A stretch of DNA of 64,000 bases from Desulfocarbo indianensis (GCA_001184205.1 LBMP01000006.1:124001-188000); one strand, 5' to 3'. Positions 24,567 through 33,679 are shown, numbered from the stretch's first letter. The notes: generated by a model from the sequence alone, not told the origin. Made by a program: numbers and translations.

Positions 24567-25427
24567 TTAGTGCGAAGACGACTTGGTCCTTTTGGGTTGG
24601 TTGTCGATCTGGAACACCAGGGTGGCGGTGTTCTTCAAATGAAGGCAGTGCTCCTTTTCCGGGCCGGTCGGCTCGGTCTTTATGTAGTAGCGCACGAACC
24701 AGCGGCCGGGACGGGGGATGAATATCTTAAGCGTGGATCCCGTGGTCTTGGCCCTGGGATAGAAATTGTCCTCTGATTCGGTGGAGAAGCCGTTATAGGT
24801 GGCGTCCCAATGGGCTTCGCCCTCATAGGGCTTTCCGTCGAAGTAAACCTGCAGCTCCAGGGTGTCGCCCGCTTTAAGCTGGGTGATGTCGCTGGTGGGC
24901 ACCAGCTCCAGTCTTTGGCCGATGCGGGCCGGGAACTTCTCGGAAGGAGCCTGGCAGACCACGTAGGTCTTGGTGAACTGCTTGCTGTGCAGGCTGGTGG
25001 TGATCTCTTTGGCGTTTTCCATGACGGCGCTTTTGGGTTTGACCGCGTGACGGTCGCGCCCCTTCTTGTCTATGTAGATGGTGTAGTAGCCGGGATTGGT
25101 TTCGGCGGAGAGCACGTAGGTGCCCGGCTCTTGGTAGGGCACCATGTAGGATTGCAGGCCGGTTTCCTGGCGGATGGTCATTTTTTCCACCTTTCCGCTG
25201 GGCGTCAGAACTTCCACCGATTTCAGCTTTTTGCCCCGAACCCCGTCATCCACTGGAATGTGGTGCCCATAGCAGAAAAACAGGGGAGCCTGCTTGCCCA
25301 CATTCACCTTGTAGCGGCTGGACTGGATATATAGTGAGTGGGCGTGACAAACCGAGGGCGCCGAAGCCAAGGACAGGGCAAGGCTTAAACCGAACAGCAA
25401 GTAAAACGAGTTCTTGAACTTTTTCAT
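24567..25427 (-). CDS. periplasmic DUF4198-type protein
   Basis: A 286-residue secreted protein from ATG 25427 (RBS AAGGAT), signal peptide about 1-30 (LASAPSVCHA). The mature part begins HSLYIQSSRYKVNVGKQAPL, includes FCYGHHIPVDDGVR with a His pair, and has an all-beta DUF4198-like pattern with a second domain near LKAGDTLELQVYFDGKP. DUF4198 proteins are often encoded near nickel, cobalt or iron transporters and TonB systems and are thought to bind metal. Its neighbours are an ABC exporter set upstream and ATPase 2 downstream. A second DUF4198-like protein is at 29516-30340. Confidence 0.72.
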   Translation of the reverse strand: MKKFKNSFYLLFGLSLALSLASAPSVCHAHSLYIQSSRYKVNVGKQAPLFFCYGHHIPVDDGVRGKKLKSVEVLTPSGKVEKMTIRQETGLQSYMVPYQEPGTYVLSAETNPGYYTIYIDKKGRDRHAVKPKSAVMENAKEITTSLHSKQFTKTYVVCQAPSEKFPARIGQRLELVPTSDITQLKAGDTLELQVYFDGKPYEGEAHWDATYNGFSTESEDNFYPRAKTTGSTLKIFIPRPGRWFVRYYIKTEPTGPEKEHCLHLKNTATLVFQIDNQPKRTKSSSH

Positions 25428-25473
25428 GACATCAATCCTTTTGAGTTGGTTTGGCAAAACCACATCAGGCCCT

Positions 25474-26745
25474 TCACTCCTCCAGAGGCAGCACCGTCAC
25501 CGCGATCAGGCCGTATGCCCCCGTAAGCAGGACCACCAGGCCGTCGGCCCAAATGCCCGTGCCGCCACTCCTGCGGCGCAGGGCATAGACCAGGAACAGC
25601 GCCGCGGCCCAGGCCAGGGCAATCAGCGAGTGGGTGCCCCAGCCTTTGAGCTGGAACGCGAAATAGCCCGAGTTGGGGTCTTCCAGGTCTATGCGGAAAG
25701 GCGCCAGGTAGCTGAACACGCTTTGGGCGGGGGTAAGCTCCGCGCCGGGCATGGTGTGTTGATAGCTCACCAGGGGGCGGTAGTCCTTGTCCAGGACCAC
25801 GGCCCGGATAATCTTGTCGTCGGAATACACCGCCGTGCGGTACAGGGGGTTTATGATCAGCTTGAAATCCATGCCATCGGGGTCGTATCCCTCGAGGGGA
25901 AGGGGTGTCAGCCGGTAATTGTCGGAGGAAAGCAGAAAGAGCCGATCATCATTGCTCAGCAGCAGGGCGCGGAACTCCTTGCGCCTGTTTTCCGAAACCT
26001 TGATGGACCTGACTCCCAGCGCCGGATCAATGGGCGTTTTCACCACCCAGGGCTCGCCCTTCACCCTTTTCAGATGAAAGACGGCTCCGCTGGCATCCAC
26101 CAGAAAAAACCCGTTGTCAAACGGCTTCAGGATGGTGTTGTTGCCGGCGGCCAAGCGAAGCGGAAAGGCCACGCCCGCTTTTTTGAGCGCCTGGTTGAAT
26201 TTGCGGCTCAGTTCCTGATCCGGACGGTTGAAATCAGCGTTGATGAACTCCAGTCCGCCCGCCAGGCGGAAGCGTTCTTCGGGAAACGCCAAACGCGCGG
26301 CGTCCGGCTGGGATTCCAGGAGCGGATACACCTGTTCGTCCGGCGAGCGCCCGGCGATCTGTTTGGGCTTCAGCTCCACCACCTGCCGGTCGGCTCTTAT
26401 GGCCTCTTTGTCAAAAGATGCGCCGTCTATCTTCAGCGGCAAAAGCCCCCACAGCTCCATGTTCTTGTAATAGATGAAGGGAAGCAGCTTTTCGAATTCT
26501 TGCCTGGTGTAGCGCTTGCCGTCTTGATCCATCTGCACGAACTGGGCGTGGTGCACCTCTTCCAGGCTTTCCTCGGCGGGCCGCAGCAGCTTGTCGCGCC
26601 AGATGAACTTCTTGCTAACCGGGCTGTAGAAGAGATGGGTTTTGGGGACCCGCTCGCCAAAGGACATATCGAAGAGCATGGGCAGGTAGACGGCCATGAC
26701 TATTACGGCGGGCAGGATGAGAGCGTAGCGGGCCAGATGAAGCAC
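25474..26745 (-). CDS. membrane-anchored protein, DUF4857-like, of an ABC exporter set
   Basis: A 423-residue protein with one helix at 7-27, a large extracytoplasmic region (about 30-365) of beta-rich sequence with repeated strand-turn units (FLVDASGAVFHLKRV, LLLSNDDRLFLLSS), and two helices at the C-terminus (around 372-420). It resembles DUF4857 proteins that accompany ABC transporters, an assignment I hold only loosely. Three bases separate it from the permease gene, so the two are translated together. Confidence 0.6.
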   Translation of the reverse strand: MLHLARYALILPAVIVMAVYLPMLFDMSFGERVPKTHLFYSPVSKKFIWRDKLLRPAEESLEEVHHAQFVQMDQDGKRYTRQEFEKLLPFIYYKNMELWGLLPLKIDGASFDKEAIRADRQVVELKPKQIAGRSPDEQVYPLLESQPDAARLAFPEERFRLAGGLEFINADFNRPDQELSRKFNQALKKAGVAFPLRLAAGNNTILKPFDNGFFLVDASGAVFHLKRVKGEPWVVKTPIDPALGVRSIKVSENRRKEFRALLLSNDDRLFLLSSDNYRLTPLPLEGYDPDGMDFKLIINPLYRTAVYSDDKIIRAVVLDKDYRPLVSYQHTMPGAELTPAQSVFSYLAPFRIDLEDPNSGYFAFQLKGWGTHSLIALAWAAALFLVYALRRRSGGTGIWADGLVVLLTGAYGLIAVTVLPLEE

Positions 26746-26748
26746 GGC

Positions 26749-27417
26749 CTAGTCCTTCCTGTAGCGGAACCGGTAGGCCGGGAGCAGCACCGAGGGGGTG
26801 AAGGCCAGCACCAGGATGAAAAGCAGCGGCAAGATGCGCTGGTAGGCACCGGGAGCCCCCTGGTGCAGGAAAAGGCCGGTAAGGCCAAGCGAAACAGCCA
26901 GATTGAAGACCCGCAGGCGCCAGCCGGGCTCCAGCAGCACCAGGGCGGCGCCAAGATAGGCAGTGAGCCCGGCCAGCAGCCAGGGCAGGGCGGTGGCGAG
27001 GGTGACGGCCACCACCTCGGCCGGGAAATAGAGGCTGGTCATCGCCGCCAAGGCCAGCAGGTCCGCGGCCAGGATCAGCACCACCGCGCCGAGCCCCACC
27101 AGCACATGGCCCAGCACTATCAGATGGGGCGCCAGGGGCAGGTGCAGGGAAATGCGGAAGCGGTGGTTTTTCATCTCGGGCAGAAACTGGGCCACGGCCA
27201 TGAACAGGCCGGTGATGACCGGCAGGTACATGAAGGGATCATAGAAGGTTTGGCCCAGGTGGATCACCCGGTACCAGACGACTTCGGCGTGGTCCAGCGC
27301 GAACAGCTTGCGTAGCGCCACCAGGACATAGCCCGCCACGCAGAGGTTCAAGGCCAGGCCGGCCAGCCAGAAGGCCTTCAGCTTGGTGTATTCCTTTAGA
27401 AGTATGGACCTGAACAA
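26749..27417 (-). CDS. ABC transporter permease-like membrane protein
   Basis: A 222-residue protein with six predicted helices and the N-terminal ILLKEYTKLKAFWLAG typical of ABC-2-type permeases. Lies eight bases after the ATPase gene and three before the DUF4857-like gene. The set probably forms an exporter or membrane-remodelling complex. Its substrate is unknown; the location between feo genes and the metal ATPases suggests a part in the same metal system. Confidence 0.7.
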   Translation of the reverse strand: MFRSILLKEYTKLKAFWLAGLALNLCVAGYVLVALRKLFALDHAEVVWYRVIHLGQTFYDPFMYLPVITGLFMAVAQFLPEMKNHRFRISLHLPLAPHLIVLGHVLVGLGAVVLILAADLLALAAMTSLYFPAEVVAVTLATALPWLLAGLTAYLGAALVLLEPGWRLRVFNLAVSLGLTGLFLHQGAPGAYQRILPLLFILVLAFTPSVLLPAYRFRYRKD

Positions 27418-27425
27418 GGCTGCTC

Positions 27426-28313
27426 CTAATATCTGCCGGTGAAGCCGATGAAGGCGTCCTCGAAACTCATGGGCCGGATCTCAAGCTTTTGGCTGGCAAA
27501 GCCCTGTTCGGCGAGGCAGCGGCCCACGGCTTCCGGTCCCTCGAAGGAATACAGCAGGTATTCGTCCCTGGACTCCTCCACGTTCTTGATGGCCGCGCCC
27601 CTGCGGGGAGTCTTGACGCCGTTGTCTTTGGGAAGGCAATACTGCCTGAAGCCGCGCAGAAAGCTTTCCAGGGGCATCTGGGTGGCCAGGCCGCCCTTTT
27701 CCAGAAAAATGACCTCGTCCACGAATCTTTCCAGGTCCTGCACGATGTGCGAGGTGACCAGCACCGTCTTGTCGCCCTCGGCCAGGTATTCGGCCAGATA
27801 ATCCAGAAAGAGCCTGCGGTAGCCGGCGTCCAGGCCCATGGTGTAATCGTCCAGGATCATCAGATCCGGCTGCTGGGCCATGATGAGCCCCAGCACCACC
27901 TGGGAGCGCTGGCCCTCGGACATGTTGCCTATCTTGTGGCTGCCGGGCAGCCCGAGCTTGTCGGTGAGGCCGTAGTAGAGCTCCGGCTGCCATTGGGGGT
28001 AGAAGGACGCGAAGAAGCGCTCGACGCTCTCGATGCTCATGAACTCGTAGGCCAGGTGGCCTTCGAACAAAAGCCCCACCCGGCGGCGGGTCTCGGGCGA
28101 TAGATTGTGGGATTCATCGCCCAGGATGCGGCAGGCGCCTCCGGCGGGGCGCAGGAATCCCATGAGTATTTTGATGAGGGTGGTTTTGCCCACGCCGTTC
28201 TTGCCCAGAAGAGCGAAGACTTTCCCCCGGGGAACCTTGAAATTCAGATCCCGGTAGATCACCCGCTTGCCGTAGCTGTGCCTCAGGCCGTCAACCTCTA
28301 TGGCGAATTCCAT
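27426..28313 (-). CDS. ABC transporter ATP-binding protein with Asp in place of catalytic Glu
   Basis: A 295-residue ATPase. Walker A GKNGVGKTT (37-45) is normal; the signature is NMSEGQRSQ instead of LSGGQ; Walker B is LMILDDYTMGLD, where the usual E-P after the Walker B Asp is D-Y (156-157); the H-loop TSHIVQD is present. Asp can partly replace the Glu, with slower hydrolysis. The C-terminal ~75 residues are an extra domain. The start codon overlaps the stop of the GGDEF gene (TGATG), showing translational coupling. Confidence 0.85.
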   Translation of the reverse strand: MEFAIEVDGLRHSYGKRVIYRDLNFKVPRGKVFALLGKNGVGKTTLIKILMGFLRPAGGACRILGDESHNLSPETRRRVGLLFEGHLAYEFMSIESVERFFASFYPQWQPELYYGLTDKLGLPGSHKIGNMSEGQRSQVVLGLIMAQQPDLMILDDYTMGLDAGYRRLFLDYLAEYLAEGDKTVLVTSHIVQDLERFVDEVIFLEKGGLATQMPLESFLRGFRQYCLPKDNGVKTPRRGAAIKNVEESRDEYLLYSFEGPEAVGRCLAEQGFASQKLEIRPMSFEDAFIGFTGRY

Positions 28314-29410
28314 CAGCTTTTCTCCGGCTCCGTCGCGGCGGGCGGTTTCGGGGCGGCGGAGCCTGCCTTGTCAGGGCCGGCGGCCAGGACCACCCGGTTG
28401 CCGCCCTGGGCCTTGGCCTGATAGGCGGCCTGATCTGCCTTCTGGATGAACCGAGCGACGCACTCCACCTGACTGCGCAGCTCGTCTTTCTCATAACCGG
28501 CCACTCCCACGCTCAAGGTGGCCTCCCCGACGCGGTGCTTCAGGAATTCGCTCCGGATGCGTTCGGCCGGCTTCAAGGCCTGTTCCGCGGTAAGCCCCAT
28601 GCAGATCGCGCCGAACTCGTCGCCGCCGTAACGGAAGGGCAGGTCATCGTGCTTGCGCACGTTGAGATGGATGATCTCGGCCAGGCGCTTCAGCAGGCGA
28701 TCGCCGGCCTGGTGGCCGAAGGAGTCGTTCACGCTCTTGAAATGGTCGCAATCAATGAAAAGAATGGAGAGCGGGCGCTTGGTGATCGCGGCCTCGTTGG
28801 CCATTTCCACCAGGCGCTGTTCAAAGCAGCGGCGGTTGGCCAGACCGGTCAGGGGGTCCAGGTTGGAGAGGGATTCAAAGCGATTCTTGTCTTCATGCGC
28901 GCCTTCCAGGGCGGCATGGAGCCAGGATTCGCGATGAGAAATCACGTGGGCCATCCAATTGAGATTTCTTTTAAGCACGATGATATCGTGCTCGTCGCTT
29001 TCTTCGTCCGGCAAGTCGAAATGGACGCTGTAATCTCCGTTCTTCAGCCTGGCGCAAAACTCTTCGATGCTTTTGAGTTCTCTGGACACAAGCAGGTAGA
29101 TCAAGGCGTTGGAAAGGGGCACGAAGCAGATGATGCCCGCCAGCAGGACTATGGCCAATATCAGCTTCAGCCGAGCGGGGTGGGTTTCCAGCATGACCAG
29201 CGCGCTCAGAGCCGGCAGTATGAAGAAGATGAGGAGAAAGAGCCTGACCTTCAGGCTTACGCCCCAGGAAACGATGGCATCGGTCATCCAGGCGAAAGGA
29301 CGCGCCAACCGGCTAGCCATGCGCCCAAGCGCGCTCCGAGCGGCGGCGCCTATTTCGTCGCCGGCTTGAGCGGAGTAGGTCTTGGCCGGGTTGGATGAGC
29401 TTTCTCGCAA
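28313..29410 (-). CDS. membrane-bound diguanylate cyclase (GGDEF)
   Basis: A 365-residue protein. Two helices (about 52-73 and 83-107) frame a very short periplasmic loop; a HAMP-like segment follows (SRELKSIEEFCARLKNGDY); then a GGDEF domain with DPLTGLANRR, DHFKSVNDSFGHQAGDRLL and the signature FRYGGDEFG. The GGDEF site is intact, so it should make cyclic di-GMP. In register, the inhibitory I-site is K-x-x-D rather than R-x-x-D, so product inhibition may be weak. The start at 29410 is TTG with a poor ribosome site; ATG 29320 is possible. Coupled to the ABC ATPase gene. Confidence 0.85.
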   Translation of the reverse strand: MRESSSNPAKTYSAQAGDEIGAAARSALGRMASRLARPFAWMTDAIVSWGVSLKVRLFLLIFFILPALSALVMLETHPARLKLILAIVLLAGIICFVPLSNALIYLLVSRELKSIEEFCARLKNGDYSVHFDLPDEESDEHDIIVLKRNLNWMAHVISHRESWLHAALEGAHEDKNRFESLSNLDPLTGLANRRCFEQRLVEMANEAAITKRPLSILFIDCDHFKSVNDSFGHQAGDRLLKRLAEIIHLNVRKHDDLPFRYGGDEFGAICMGLTAEQALKPAERIRSEFLKHRVGEATLSVGVAGYEKDELRSQVECVARFIQKADQAAYQAKAQGGNRVVLAAGPDKAGSAAPKPPAATEPEKS

Positions 29411-29452
29411 TTCAGCGTCCGGGTTTGCTTGTTATATTGCTTGGCGCGGTAA

Positions 29453-29496
29453 CCCGGATGGAACGCCGGGCTTGAAAGCCAGTCGTTCCATCCGGG
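29453..29496 (-). terminator. long hairpin after the feo-proximal genes
   Basis: CCCGGATGGAACG (29453-29465) and CGTTCCATCCGGG (29484-29496) form a perfect 13-bp stem around an 18-base loop that itself has a small stem. No T-run follows on the minus strand, so it could be a partial terminator or an mRNA-end stabiliser separating the five feo-proximal genes from the GGDEF-ABC genes. Confidence 0.55.
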
Positions 29497-29515
29497 AGCT
29501 TGGCGCAAGAAGGAA

Positions 29516-30340
29516 TTACTTTTTCATGTCCACGGCCTTGAACCAGATGACCGCGTCCTGGGAAAGTTCCTTGCCGTTGGCCTCCTTGTCCGGGCCGCTG
29601 CCCAGGGCGCAAATGCCCCACCAGCCGGCATGGGGGATGCCCACGGTGAATTCGCCGTTGGCGTTGGTCTTGATGCCCATGGTCACGAAGCTGTCGTGGG
29701 GAGCTTCGGTGATGCCTTCCTTTTGGAAGCTATTCTTGCCGGCCTCAGGCGGATGGTTCATGAACTCCACTTCCAGGTCCGCGTTGGGCACCGGTTTGCC
29801 GTTGGAAAGGACCACCCCGCGGAACACGCCGCCGGTCCAGTTGGCATAGGGCTTGTCCAAAGGCACGATCTCGGTGGGGAGCCCGACCGGTTCGGCCCAG
29901 TTGCCGGGCATGCCGCCCACGTTGGCCACCACCTTGGTGATCTGCTGAATGTAGATGCCCTCTTCCTTTTCCAGGTAGGGACCGGGCACCAGCACGAACA
30001 CGTAGTCGCCCATGGAGCGCACGACCTTTTTGGGCAGCTTGGCCTCGTAGGCCGCGCCGGAGTTGGTGAGGCTGGTCCAGGTGATTTTCTTCAGGTAGGA
30101 CATCAGGTCGGTTTTTTGGGGCTTGCCCTCTTCACCCCGCTGGCTCACCACGTAGAACTCCTTCACCGGCGCCATGTCCATGGTGTGGCCGGCCTCGAAG
30201 GGATGGGTGAACACGAGCTTCAGGTCAAGCTCCTTGCCTTCGCTCATGGCGATTTCGGGGGTATAGATCATTTGAAAATGCGCCAGGGCCGGAGAGGCCA
30301 CGAAAAGCGCCAGGGCCACAGCCATCAAAAGCCGTTTCAT
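29516..30340 (-). CDS. periplasmic DUF4198-type metal-associated protein
   Basis: A 274-residue secreted protein from ATG 30340 (ribosome site GGAG), signal peptide about 1-20 (LFVASPALA), mature start HFQMIYTPEIAMSEG. The His right after the cleavage site, FTHPFEAGHTMDM and the later GIKTNANGEFTVGIPHAGWW are features of DUF4198 proteins, some of which bind nickel or cobalt for uptake. In this place, behind feoAB and a Cys-rich FeoB partner, iron is the simpler guess. Longer in-frame extension upstream is without ribosome site. Confidence 0.78.
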   Translation of the reverse strand: MKRLLMAVALALFVASPALAHFQMIYTPEIAMSEGKELDLKLVFTHPFEAGHTMDMAPVKEFYVVSQRGEEGKPQKTDLMSYLKKITWTSLTNSGAAYEAKLPKKVVRSMGDYVFVLVPGPYLEKEEGIYIQQITKVVANVGGMPGNWAEPVGLPTEIVPLDKPYANWTGGVFRGVVLSNGKPVPNADLEVEFMNHPPEAGKNSFQKEGITEAPHDSFVTMGIKTNANGEFTVGIPHAGWWGICALGSGPDKEANGKELSQDAVIWFKAVDMKK

Positions 30341-30436
30341 GCTTCGCTCCTTTTTCCGCTCGTTATCGTTATCCTTGCTACCAACTGGCTGGAGCGGTCC
30401 CCCAACGGCCCGAGGGCCCATGAGCCGCCCCCCTCG

Positions 30437-30757
30437 TTACTGAACGATGTCAGCCCCTTTGATTTCGATCACATGGCCCTCGCCGGCGTCGAACACCACC
30501 ATGTAATCGCCCGCGGGCTTTTTGAACTCAAAGTCGCTGTTTCCCGACATCTTGCCTTCGATGAGGACCTTGCCGGAGCCGTCCTTGACCATCATGCGCA
30601 CCCCAGAGGCAGAGGAACCGTCCGAGAATCCGCCTTCGCAGGTTACGGTTCCGTCGCCGTTGTCAAAGCACGAGCAAACCGGGGTGTGGGCAAAGGCCGC
30701 GGTGGCGGCGAAAAGCAAGGCGCAGGCAAAGCCCAGCATCATCATGGTTCTCTTCAT
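30437..30757 (-). CDS. small secreted protein of the feo operon
   Basis: A 106-residue protein with ribosome site AAAGGAG and signal peptide about 1-23 (ATAAFA). The mature part begins HTPVCSCFDNGDGTVTCEGG, with a His at the N-terminus and three Cys, followed by a short beta-sandwich like sequence (GVRMMVKDGSGKVLIEG, GDYMVVFDAGEG). No named family is known to me. The free N-terminal His and Cys-x-Cys could hold a metal in the periplasm, and the gene lies between the FeoB-associated peptide and a DUF4198 gene, so it may deliver or scavenge iron. Confidence 0.72.
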   Translation of the reverse strand: MKRTMMMLGFACALLFAATAAFAHTPVCSCFDNGDGTVTCEGGFSDGSSASGVRMMVKDGSGKVLIEGKMSGNSDFEFKKPAGDYMVVFDAGEGHVIEIKGADIVQ

Positions 30758-30873
30758 TTTTTTTCTCCTTTAAGTTGTCGCCGGCTTTGCGGCCGGTTGG
30801 TGATTAATAACTTTTTGATCTCCGCGGCGCCGTCGCCGGCCGCCCGCGGCCGCTGATTGGCTTCGGCTCCGCT

Positions 30874-31125
30874 TCAGTTAGGGCGGGTGGGATCGTTCGT
30901 CTTGCCCGAGCCGTTGCCGCCGGCGGCGGGCGGCGTTTTACGCTCCGGCCCGGCCGGGGGCTCTCCGCCCCCCGCGCAGCAGGGCGGGGAGGAGTTTTTC
31001 AGATCGCCGCAGGCGCAGCCCCCTCCGCAGGAGCAGCTATTGGAGGAACCTTTGTTGGGCCGGAATTTTTTCCACACGTAGTACACGGCCCAGGCGAAGA
31101 TGGCGGCTACGATCACATATTCCAT
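30874..31125 (-). CDS. FeoB-associated Cys-rich membrane protein
   Basis: An 83-residue protein with AGGAGG before the ATG: one N-terminal helix (YVIVAAIFAWAVYYVWKKF), then a Cys-rich run (NSCSCGGGCACG and PPCCAGGG) and a Gly/Pro-rich tail. This is the layout of the small FeoB-associated Cys-rich family, encoded next to feoB in many anaerobes. The Cys cluster might bind Fe(II) or a cluster as iron leaves FeoB. It starts nine bases after the feoB stop. Confidence 0.85.
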   Translation of the reverse strand: MEYVIVAAIFAWAVYYVWKKFRPNKGSSNSCSCGGGCACGDLKNSSPPCCAGGGEPPAGPERKTPPAAGGNGSGKTNDPTRPN

Positions 31126-31134
31126 GTCGCCCTC

Positions 31135-33645
31135 CTACGTTTGCTCCACATAGGTCGGCTGGGGGTGTTTCATGAGGGGATCGGGGATAAAGGCCAACCC
31201 CGCGGCCAGGGCAAGCGCCAAGACGTAAAACACCTTCATGGCCTCCACTCCGCTGAGCCCCAAAGCGCCGCCCAGGGTGTAGACCGCGCTGGCGGTGACG
31301 AGCCCCAAGACGGTGGGGAAGATGATGGAAAAGAACATCCATTTATAGGAGGCGGTCTGGACCTTCACCATGATGGTGGTGGCCAGGCAGGGCGGGTAGA
31401 GCGCGAAGAAGATGATGATGGCCAGCGCCCCCAGGGGCGTGCGGCCGCCGCTCTTGCCTTCGGCTTCCATGCGGCTCTCCAGGGTGGCGCCCTCGTCGGC
31501 CTTTTCCTGGAAAAGAGCGCCCAGGGTGGCCACCGAGGATTCCCGGGCCGCGAAGCTGCTGATCAGGGCTATGTTCACCTTCCAGTCGAAGCCGGCGAAC
31601 TGGGTGACCGGCTCCAAAGCTCTCCCCACCCGGCCGAAGAAGCTGGTCTCGATTTTTTCGCCCCTGATCTCGCGGCGGATGGTTTTTCTGGTCTTGGAGA
31701 GATTCCTCAGCAGGCCGGTGATCTTTTTGGCTGCCTTGTCCTTGCTGCGGGCGATGAGGGGATAAAGTTCGGGATAAGCCGCCTGGTACTCGCCATCCAC
31801 CGAGCTGGCACCGGTGCCGGCCGCCATCTTGGCCGCGCGGTAGCCGTCGTAAAGCAGGAGCAGCTTTTCCAGATTTTCGCCTTCCCAATACTTTTGATAG
31901 GCTTCGCCGCCCGCTTTGGCCGCCTTGACCCTGAAGTCGGCCATGGACTTTTCCATGCGTCCGGTGTAGTTCAGCATGCTTTCATCAGGGATGCCCGGGA
32001 ATTGCAGCAGAATGAAGACGCACACCGAAACCGCCACCACGATGGTTCCCACCTTCTTGATGTATTGCCAGGTGCGCTCGTAGGCCCTCTGCAGCACGCC
32101 CTTGACGGTGGGCGTGTGATAGGCGGGCATTTCCATGACAAAGGGGGCGGTCTCCTTGCCGCGCAATACGAAGTAGGTGAGCACCTTGGCGATGATGAGC
32201 GCCATGATGATGGTTATGGTGGAGATAAAAAACAGGGCCCATGATTTGTCGGCCGCGAAATATATGTTGATCAAAAGGATGTAGAGCGGGGCCTTGGCCA
32301 GGCAGTTCATGTAGGGCACCGTCAGGATGGTGGCCAGGCGCGAGCGCTCGTCCGGGATGCCCTTGGTGGCCATGACCCCCGGCACCGCGCAGCCTCCGGC
32401 GAACACCCCCCCCAGGATGAAGGGCAGGGTGGATTGCCCGTGCAGGCCGAAGCTGTGGAAGATGCGATCCAGGATAAAGGCGATGCGCGCCATGTAGCCG
32501 GAGTCTTCCAGCACGGCGATGAGCATGAAAAGGATGAAGAAGATGGGCACGTAGTTCAAAAGGGTGTTGGCGCTGTCCACCATCCACAGGACCAGAGAGC
32601 GCAGCAGGGAGTCCTCCAGCAGCTCGGGAGGAGGCAGGAGGGAGCTGACCGCCTCCCGCAGCCAGGCCAGCACGGGCCAGGTGTATTCGGTCAGCTTGTA
32701 ACCCTGGACGATTGATATCTCATAAATGAGGTAAACCGAGAGCACCAGCACAAAGGGGGCCAGCACGCGGTTCAGCACCACCCGGTCCACCTTTTCGGAA
32801 ATCGATACCCCGTTCTCTTTTTCCCGGGTCAGGCAGGCCTTGACCATGCGGGCAGCCAGCCGATCCCGGCAGATCACGATATGGTCGGCCGGGCTGTGGT
32901 TGGTTCCCTCCTCAAAGGACTGGATCATGGTTTGCACCATCTGACGCAGGTTGACGGCGTCCGGATGGGTGGCGTCCAGGATGCGGAAGGCCTCTTCGTC
33001 GCCCTCCAAGAGCTTCACCGCCAGCCAACGGGGTGGCGCGGTGATGGCCAGGTTGGTGTGTTCGGCGAGCTTCTTTTCGAGCATCCCGATGTGGGGCTCC
33101 AGTTCCTCGTAGGCGATCAGGTTCTTGGGGCCGGAGGCTTTTGCCTCCGCGGCCTGCCTGACGGCCTTTTGCAGGTCGGCCTTGCCGTGACCCTTGCGCC
33201 CCACCATGGGCACCACCGTAACGCCCAGGGACGATTCCAGGCGCTTCACATCGACCTTTTGGCCGGTGGACTCGGCGATATCCATCATGTTGCAGGCCAG
33301 CACCACGGGAAGGCCCATCTCCATGAGCTGGAAGGTGAGGTAAAGGCTCCTTTTGAGCTGGGAGGCGTCAACTACGTTGATCACCACGTCCGGCTTCTCG
33401 CCCAAGAGGAAATCCCTGGCGACCCGCTCTTCCAGGGAGAATGACGTCAGGCTATAGGTGCCGGGCAGGTCCACAACCTCCACCCGGCCCTGGGCGTCCC
33501 GGTAGGCGCCGCTCTTTTTGTCTACGGTGACTCCGGGGTAGTTGGCGATGTGCTGGTTGGCTCCGGTGAGCAGATTGAATATGGTGGATTTGCCTGCGTT
33601 CTGCTGCCCGGCCAGACCCACCAGAAGGGATTTTCTTGCTGCCAT
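31135..33645 (-). CDS. feoB: ferrous iron transporter FeoB, long form
   Basis: An 836-residue FeoB from ATG 33645; an in-frame TTG at 33654 is the alternative. G domain: GQQNAGKST (13-21), DLPGTYSLTSFSLEERVARD, NMMDI. The membrane part includes VLEDSGYMARIAFILDRIFH, GCAVPGVMATK, and FAARESSVATLGALF. A soluble insertion of about 100 residues (around LLLLYDGYRAAKMA and ITGLLRNLSKTRKTI) sits before the second Gate region, a feature of the long FeoB type in anaerobes. It differs from the FeoB at 6.7 kb and is in operon with feoA, a Cys-rich partner and periplasmic proteins, so it is probably the main Fe(II) importer for the island. Confidence 0.95.
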   Translation of the reverse strand: MAARKSLLVGLAGQQNAGKSTIFNLLTGANQHIANYPGVTVDKKSGAYRDAQGRVEVVDLPGTYSLTSFSLEERVARDFLLGEKPDVVINVVDASQLKRSLYLTFQLMEMGLPVVLACNMMDIAESTGQKVDVKRLESSLGVTVVPMVGRKGHGKADLQKAVRQAAEAKASGPKNLIAYEELEPHIGMLEKKLAEHTNLAITAPPRWLAVKLLEGDEEAFRILDATHPDAVNLRQMVQTMIQSFEEGTNHSPADHIVICRDRLAARMVKACLTREKENGVSISEKVDRVVLNRVLAPFVLVLSVYLIYEISIVQGYKLTEYTWPVLAWLREAVSSLLPPPELLEDSLLRSLVLWMVDSANTLLNYVPIFFILFMLIAVLEDSGYMARIAFILDRIFHSFGLHGQSTLPFILGGVFAGGCAVPGVMATKGIPDERSRLATILTVPYMNCLAKAPLYILLINIYFAADKSWALFFISTITIIMALIIAKVLTYFVLRGKETAPFVMEMPAYHTPTVKGVLQRAYERTWQYIKKVGTIVVAVSVCVFILLQFPGIPDESMLNYTGRMEKSMADFRVKAAKAGGEAYQKYWEGENLEKLLLLYDGYRAAKMAAGTGASSVDGEYQAAYPELYPLIARSKDKAAKKITGLLRNLSKTRKTIRREIRGEKIETSFFGRVGRALEPVTQFAGFDWKVNIALISSFAARESSVATLGALFQEKADEGATLESRMEAEGKSGGRTPLGALAIIIFFALYPPCLATTIMVKVQTASYKWMFFSIIFPTVLGLVTASAVYTLGGALGLSGVEAMKVFYVLALALAAGLAFIPDPLMKHPQPTYVEQT

Positions 33646-33679
33646 GACACCCAATGCCGAGTTAAAGTGGGGAACAAGC

